This document shows, in pieces, positions 38,763 to 42,657 of a stretch of 42,657 nt of DNA (positions are counted from its first letter, which is position 1; each line of letters opens with the position of its first letter). Source of the stretch: Oxalobacteraceae bacterium. Its GTDB lineage: Bacteria > Pseudomonadota > Gammaproteobacteria > Burkholderiales > Burkholderiaceae_D. The notes under the pieces were generated by a model. That model searched no databases and was not told the origin of the DNA. It worked only from the letters and a program-made list of their open reading frames with translations. The position numbers were made by a program, and so were the translations under genes. The DNA is taken from the NCBI GenBank assembly GCA_947448025.1, contig CANFLV010000028.1, positions 1 through 42,657 on the forward strand, given 5' to 3'.

Positions 38763-39188
38763 ATGACTTTCAAACTCATTCGAACCTCATTAGTGCTAAT
38801 CAGCTTGGTTTGCACCGCCCCGGCATTCGCGCAGAATGCCGAGGCTATTGATAAAGCGACAGAAGTGGCTCAAATTTGGCTTTCCCTGGTCGACAACGGC
38901 CAGTATTCGCAATCATGGGATTTGGCCGCAACGCCGTTTCAGGCTGGTGTAAGCTCATCGGCATGGGACTCTGTGATTCAAAAGACGCGCGCATTGTTTG
39001 GCCCAATGAAGAAGCGGACTCTGGCCGCATCAAAATACATGACAACGCTGCCAGGCGCTCCGGACGGTGAATATGTGGTGCTCCAATATCAAAGCCAATT
39101 CGAGCATAAGGCCAATGCTGTTGAAACTATCACGCCTATGAAGGACAGGGATGGTACTTGGAAAGTGGCTGGTTATTTTATTAAGTAA
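38763..39188 (+). CDS. Small exported protein, DUF4019-like
   Basis: A 141-residue protein with a signal peptide cut after APAFA (residue 23). The mature domain contains WLSLVDNGQYSQSWDLAATPFQ, WDSVIQKTRALFGPMKKRTL, then GEYVVLQYQSQFEHK and a final GTWKVAGYFIK strand, the pattern of DUF4019 (NTF2-like) proteins. Function unknown. The ATG at 38763 is preferred to a TTG four codons earlier. It is convergent with the immunity gene, 120 bases away, and has its own AT-rich upstream region of about 60 bases. Confidence 0.75.
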   Translation: MTFKLIRTSLVLISLVCTAPAFAQNAEAIDKATEVAQIWLSLVDNGQYSQSWDLAATPFQAGVSSSAWDSVIQKTRALFGPMKKRTLAASKYMTTLPGAPDGEYVVLQYQSQFEHKANAVETITPMKDRDGTWKVAGYFIK

Positions 39189-39308
39189 AAAGTTCACTGC
39201 CCTTCTATCCTCAAAGCTGGGGCAAGTGCCAAACGCACCCTACTGTGGCAAACGAAATTTCGGGAGAAGCTCGCTCACGACTTATGTCAAATCTACAACA
39301 TTTGTCAC

Positions 39309-39575
39309 TTATATTTTATTATCCTCAACGAATGGCATTCCAAATCTGCGCTGGCCGATGCGACCATCTCTTGTTACAAAAATTGGCCAGTTACCAACAA
39401 CAGAAAATTGTAAGTTTCCTGTATTAATATATTTTTTAGTTTGGAATGGAAAATACCAACCATCCTCCTCAACGATTCCATCTCCGACGATAGCAAAGTG
39501 ATCACCACTAGCCGGAGCAGGGATATTCATTAAAAGAAATTGCTCAGCTAATATTTTTGCGTCATTGATATCCAT
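39309..39575 (-). CDS. Immunity protein candidate, Imm35/YrhB-like
   Basis: An 88-residue cytosolic acidic protein. The pattern ILAEQFL...AIVGDGIVEEDGWYFPFQTKKYI...VVGNWPIFVTRDGRIGQ fits the YrhB/Imm35 fold (a charged turn before W-x-F-P-F, then a G-x-x-P-I-F-V strand with D-G-R-I-G). It starts 3 bases after the RHS toxin stop with AAAGGTG as ribosome site, the usual place of an immunity gene. It should neutralise the papain-fold toxin encoded upstream. Its AT content is higher than that of the RHS body, as is common for exchangeable toxin-immunity ends. Confidence 0.65.
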   Translation of the reverse strand: MDINDAKILAEQFLLMNIPAPASGDHFAIVGDGIVEEDGWYFPFQTKKYINTGNLQFSVVGNWPIFVTRDGRIGQRRFGMPFVEDNKI

Positions 39576-39578
39576 TTT

Positions 39579-42500
39579 TCACCTTTGGGGAATAATACCA
39601 AACTGCAGGTGAGGGAAATACTTGAAGTTATCTAATCCACTCCCACCAATTTGACCATCAATGTAATTTATCGAGCCTTTTTGTACTGTTGCATTCCAGA
39701 CGTGAGCGGTCGCCCCTGATTTATCCAGACCATAGATGACAGCGCTAGTGCGCTCACCACTATCAAGCAAAATTTTTTCAATATTTGCCCGAGATGTCCA
39801 TCCACTCATTTTCGTGTTGTACAAACTCTCCAATTCAGTAAATGGTAACGGTTCTGAGCGAGGAAGTGCTGAAGCCAAAGATCCTGTTTTAAGTTGATTA
39901 TCAACGACGTATACGCAGTTAGTGCAGTTCTGCATTGAACCAGTTGGATTAATATTCTTAACCGAACCGGCGGCAGCCTCTACATTCACCCCACCGACAT
40001 CAGGAGCCGCACCCAATAGCCCACCAGAGCGTTGCATGTAGTTATACAACGCGCTGTCAAGCGTCGGCCCCATTGCACGCAATCCTGACACGCCGAGCTG
40101 AGCACCTTTGACGTAAGCAGCAGGACTTGCCATCTCACCGAGTACACCACCAAACTGCCCTATACCTTCATCGTACTGGAATGGACGCAAATTGAACTGC
40201 TCAAGCTGGCCAATATTTCTGCCGCCATTAACGAGCAAGTCACCAATCATGCCCCAGCCTTTGCCAACATCGCTAACGAAGCCTATGCCCCCCTGCGCAA
40301 CACCCGACACCACGTTCTTGCCGAACGTAGCAGTGACGCCAGCGACATTACGCATCTGGTCACCATAGCGCAGGTTTGGGCTGTCATCGGCAGTATCGAC
40401 CTCAACACCGGTGACATTACCCAACGCATCCAAAATTGGTATCGTACCAACGCCGACATCGCTCATGATCTTGCCACGCCCCTCCCCTGATCGCAGTGGA
40501 TTTTGGCTCGACGTATTGGCCGCGAAGCGCTCTGAATTATTCAGGATACTTTGCATGTCGATACCGGCCAATGGATCGGCAGAATTGGATACGCCCGCCT
40601 GCTCGGGATCCCAATAGTTCGCCGCTTCCCGCGCCGCCCTGTCATCCGCAAATGACAGGGGCGACGCTGCGTCCTGCTGGCTCCCGAAGCTATTCCCCAA
40701 CGCATTGCCGAACGCGTCTACAGCCACCTGCGCCACATTCTCCCGCCCGCCCCCCAACGCCGCCGCAACGCCCGCCGCAGCCACGCCCCCCGCAAACGAA
40801 GAAATCGCCCTGCGCATCAATTGCCCGCCAAGCTCTGGCCCGAAGCTCGTTCCCAGACTGTCTGCTACCGTACCACCCGCTGCCGTCCCGACCGCCGCGG
40901 CTGCAACACCGCGCCATTCAAAGTGCGACTGTAAGCCGACCGCCACGCTCACACCTTGTATCAGCGCATTGCCGACGGCTGAACGGATGACTGCAGTTTT
41001 AAGGGAATCAGCTGCTCCACCTGAATTCAGCCCGCCAGACACCCCGCCGCTGACTGCAGCGAATCCGACCTGTTTCCAATTGAATGAATCTTGCGCACCG
41101 ATGGCCATGCCGACGGCCTGGCTGGCGGCGTTGCCGGCGGCGCTGGCCATGGCCATGGTGCCGGGGCCGGCACTACCCGCCACGCCATCAGCTCCGGCCG
41201 CCATGATCTGCTCGAAGGACGCCTCAATACCCGCCGAGTCCACACCGACCGTATAAACCGTCACTGCTACCGCCACCGCGATCATGAGGATCTGACCCAT
41301 CGCACCACAGCCGCCATCCTGCCCCGGCGCCGGCAATACCGGCGTCAACTCGCCGGTCATGCGGCTCGCGTCATAGACCTTGAAACTATCGGCACTGTTG
41401 TGCACGGCGGTGCTGCGCGCAGGAATCGTCAGGGTCTGCCCTGCGCTCAATTCACTGCCAGCGCTGAGCGCATTCGCATCGGCCAGCAAATACCAGAGCG
41501 AGGCATCGCCCCAGACAGCCTTCGCAATGCTTTGTAATTTGTCGCCCTGACGCACGATGTACGCGCTCGGGCTATTGCCATAGCCGCTGTCAAGCGCGCT
41601 GTAATCATTGAAGCTGTCGTCCGCTGCGCCCGTGCCGGAAGTGCCGAGCTCGACGCCGTTGACGACCAGCGCATGCAGGCGCGATCCGTTTTGCGTCTTG
41701 CGCAGTACATGGCCGTCAATGTCGTTTTCCAGCAGACGGTGGCTCTCGGCGATATCGCTGCCGTCGCGCTGTTCGGATGCGGCGATCAGGTAGCCATTGG
41801 CATCATAATTTTGAGTCGTGGTGGCTGTGTGGCCGCCGCCCGTGGCAATGAGCTGACTAGTCTGGTAATGGTCGAACTGGGAGCTGGACTCGTAGCGGTA
41901 TCGAACTGTTTTGCCGGCATCGATATCTCGATAATTATCGAGATTGCCAGCGCTGTCGTACTCGAAATACGTGTCCGTACCCGGCCCCGCCAAGTCCATT
42001 ACGGACTGCTGCAGCTGGCGACCGGCGGCGTCGTAATACGTGGTACGCAAGCTGGTCGGCACACCCATTTTGGCGAGATCGCCGGCCCAGGATTGCAGCA
42101 GCTCGCCGGTCCAGCCGCTTTGTACAACATGGCCGGCGGCGTCGTATTGGCGCATGTCGATGTGCATGATGTCGTCAGCGCGAATGCCGCGACGCGTATC
42201 GGTCAAACGATTCAAGGCATCGTAGGCATAGGTCTCGGTGACATCGCCATCGATGATCTGGCGCTGCCCGTCTATTTGACGATAATTCTGCCCGTAGAAA
42301 GTATCGCTTACCCGGTTACCTTCACTGTCATAGCTCAGCGCATGACTACCCTTGTTCGCGGTGTCGCGCACGATGGCGCTGCCGATCTTGATACCGTTGA
42401 CGATCAGCTGGCGGTTCATCGTATCGTAGCTGTGCCAGACATCCTGCAGCTGGCGCTTGCCGGCATTGTCGAGGTAGCTGGTTTGCACATGGATGCGGTT

Positions 42501-42657
42501 ACCGGCGGCATCGTAATCGTATTGTGCACGGTAGCGACTGTCAGAAACGAGGCGCAGCCGGCCCTGCTCGTCATAGGAGAGGTGATTGTCTTGCAGGATT
42601 TGATGATTGTGCGTCGTGGTTTCGCGCACGCGCTTGCCGGCCGCGTCATAGGCGTAA
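39579..42657 (-). CDS. RHS/YD-repeat polymorphic toxin with LysM and papain-fold C-terminal domain (5' end beyond window)
   Basis: About 1025 codons are visible; the N-terminal part lies past the right edge. Numbering from the codon at 42629: YD/RHS repeats to about 330 (YDEQGRL, YDAAGNRI, YDALNRLTDTRRG); a LysM domain about 355-402 (YIVRQGDKLQSIAKAVWGD ... LTIPA), which binds peptidoglycan; a Gly/Ala-rich, partly hydrophobic region about 440-670; a linker; and a C-terminal toxin domain from about 880. That domain has Cys902 and Cys905 (NCTNCVYVVDNQL), His976 (AHVWNA) and Asp991 (YIDGQIGG), the layout of papain-fold toxin 1 (Tox-PL, glutamine deamidase-type). No canonical RHS-core DPxGL cleavage motif was seen before the toxin. 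A dedicated immunity gene follows. Confidence 0.85.
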   Translation of the reverse strand, partial: YAYDAAGKRVRETTTHNHQILQDNHLSYDEQGRLRLVSDSRYRAQYDYDAAGNRIHVQTSYLDNAGKRQLQDVWHSYDTMNRQLIVNGIKIGSAIVRDTANKGSHALSYDSEGNRVSDTFYGQNYRQIDGQRQIIDGDVTETYAYDALNRLTDTRRGIRADDIMHIDMRQYDAAGHVVQSGWTGELLQSWAGDLAKMGVPTSLRTTYYDAAGRQLQQSVMDLAGPGTDTYFEYDSAGNLDNYRDIDAGKTVRYRYESSSQFDHYQTSQLIATGGGHTATTTQNYDANGYLIAASEQRDGSDIAESHRLLENDIDGHVLRKTQNGSRLHALVVNGVELGTSGTGAADDSFNDYSALDSGYGNSPSAYIVRQGDKLQSIAKAVWGDASLWYLLADANALSAGSELSAGQTLTIPARSTAVHNSADSFKVYDASRMTGELTPVLPAPGQDGGCGAMGQILMIAVAVAVTVYTVGVDSAGIEASFEQIMAAGADGVAGSAGPGTMAMASAAGNAASQAVGMAIGAQDSFNWKQVGFAAVSGGVSGGLNSGGAADSLKTAVIRSAVGNALIQGVSVAVGLQSHFEWRGVAAAAVGTAAGGTVADSLGTSFGPELGGQLMRRAISSFAGGVAAAGVAAALGGGRENVAQVAVDAFGNALGNSFGSQQDAASPLSFADDRAAREAANYWDPEQAGVSNSADPLAGIDMQSILNNSERFAANTSSQNPLRSGEGRGKIMSDVGVGTIPILDALGNVTGVEVDTADDSPNLRYGDQMRNVAGVTATFGKNVVSGVAQGGIGFVSDVGKGWGMIGDLLVNGGRNIGQLEQFNLRPFQYDEGIGQFGGVLGEMASPAAYVKGAQLGVSGLRAMGPTLDSALYNYMQRSGGLLGAAPDVGGVNVEAAAGSVKNINPTGSMQNCTNCVYVVDNQLKTGSLASALPRSEPLPFTELESLYNTKMSGWTSRANIEKILLDSGERTSAVIYGLDKSGATAHVWNATVQKGSINYIDGQIGGSGLDNFKYFPHLQFGIIPQR

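Overview
The window looks like a chromosomal piece of a Gram-negative betaproteobacterium, order Burkholderiales, probably near Oxalobacteraceae (Herminiimonas/Janthinobacterium/Massilia-like). This rests on the core gene set and order (smc, zipA, ligA, galU, def on one strand; dapC, dapD, ArsC-like, prmB, ABC-F on the other), on OmpR/EnvZ, and on the generally high-GC codon use. The placement is inferred from gene content; no database search was possible. I see no tRNA, rRNA, CRISPR array or insertion sequence.

Layout. 1-3883 (minus): a compact archaic chaperone-usher pilus operon: spore-coat-U-type subunit, chaperone, usher and the start of a second spore-coat-U protein cut by the left edge. 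3884-6530 (plus): an accessory patch with a 621-base gene-poor stretch, an orphan papain-like (YopT/C58-like) cysteine protease candidate and a HicAB toxin-antitoxin pair. 6536-15255 (minus): a core block for chromosome and envelope functions, smc, then zipA-ligA-galU-def, the last three joined by 4-base overlaps. A small unknown plus-strand gene sits between smc and zipA. 15463-23424 (plus): lysine/peptidoglycan precursor genes dapC-dapD, an ArsC/YffB-like protein, prmB, a YheS-type ABC-F ATPase, a CaiB/BaiF CoA-transferase, a DUF2520 protein and a GNAT. 23396-26595 (minus): three coupled exported proteins (a charged repeat protein, DUF1800 and DUF1501), divergent from ompR-envZ (26762-28876, plus). 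28879-29178 (minus): an encapsulated-ferritin-family protein with no encapsulin shell gene nearby. 29394-33274 (plus): a YqhD-like alcohol dehydrogenase, a GNAT, and a metallophosphoesterase overlapping a Ser/Thr kinase-UspA fusion. 33384-38703 (plus): a signalling module of a PhnD-like lipoprotein, a large hybrid histidine kinase and an HD-GYP response regulator. 38763-39188: a small exported DUF4019-like protein. 39309-42657 (minus): an RHS/YD-repeat polymorphic toxin with a LysM domain and a papain-fold C-terminal toxin, followed by an Imm35/YrhB-like immunity gene.

The most notable points are: (1) an in-frame TAA at 37364 that cuts the hybrid kinase inside its HPt domain, although the same frame stays open for 111 more codons and ends in a 4-base overlap with the response regulator; (2) the orphan C58-like protease candidate; (3) the RHS-LysM-papain-fold toxin with its immunity gene; (4) three TGTARY repeats at helical spacing between ompR and the divergent exported-protein operon; (5) the ferritin-like protein that keeps its metal ligands but lacks an encapsulin-targeting tail and shell gene.
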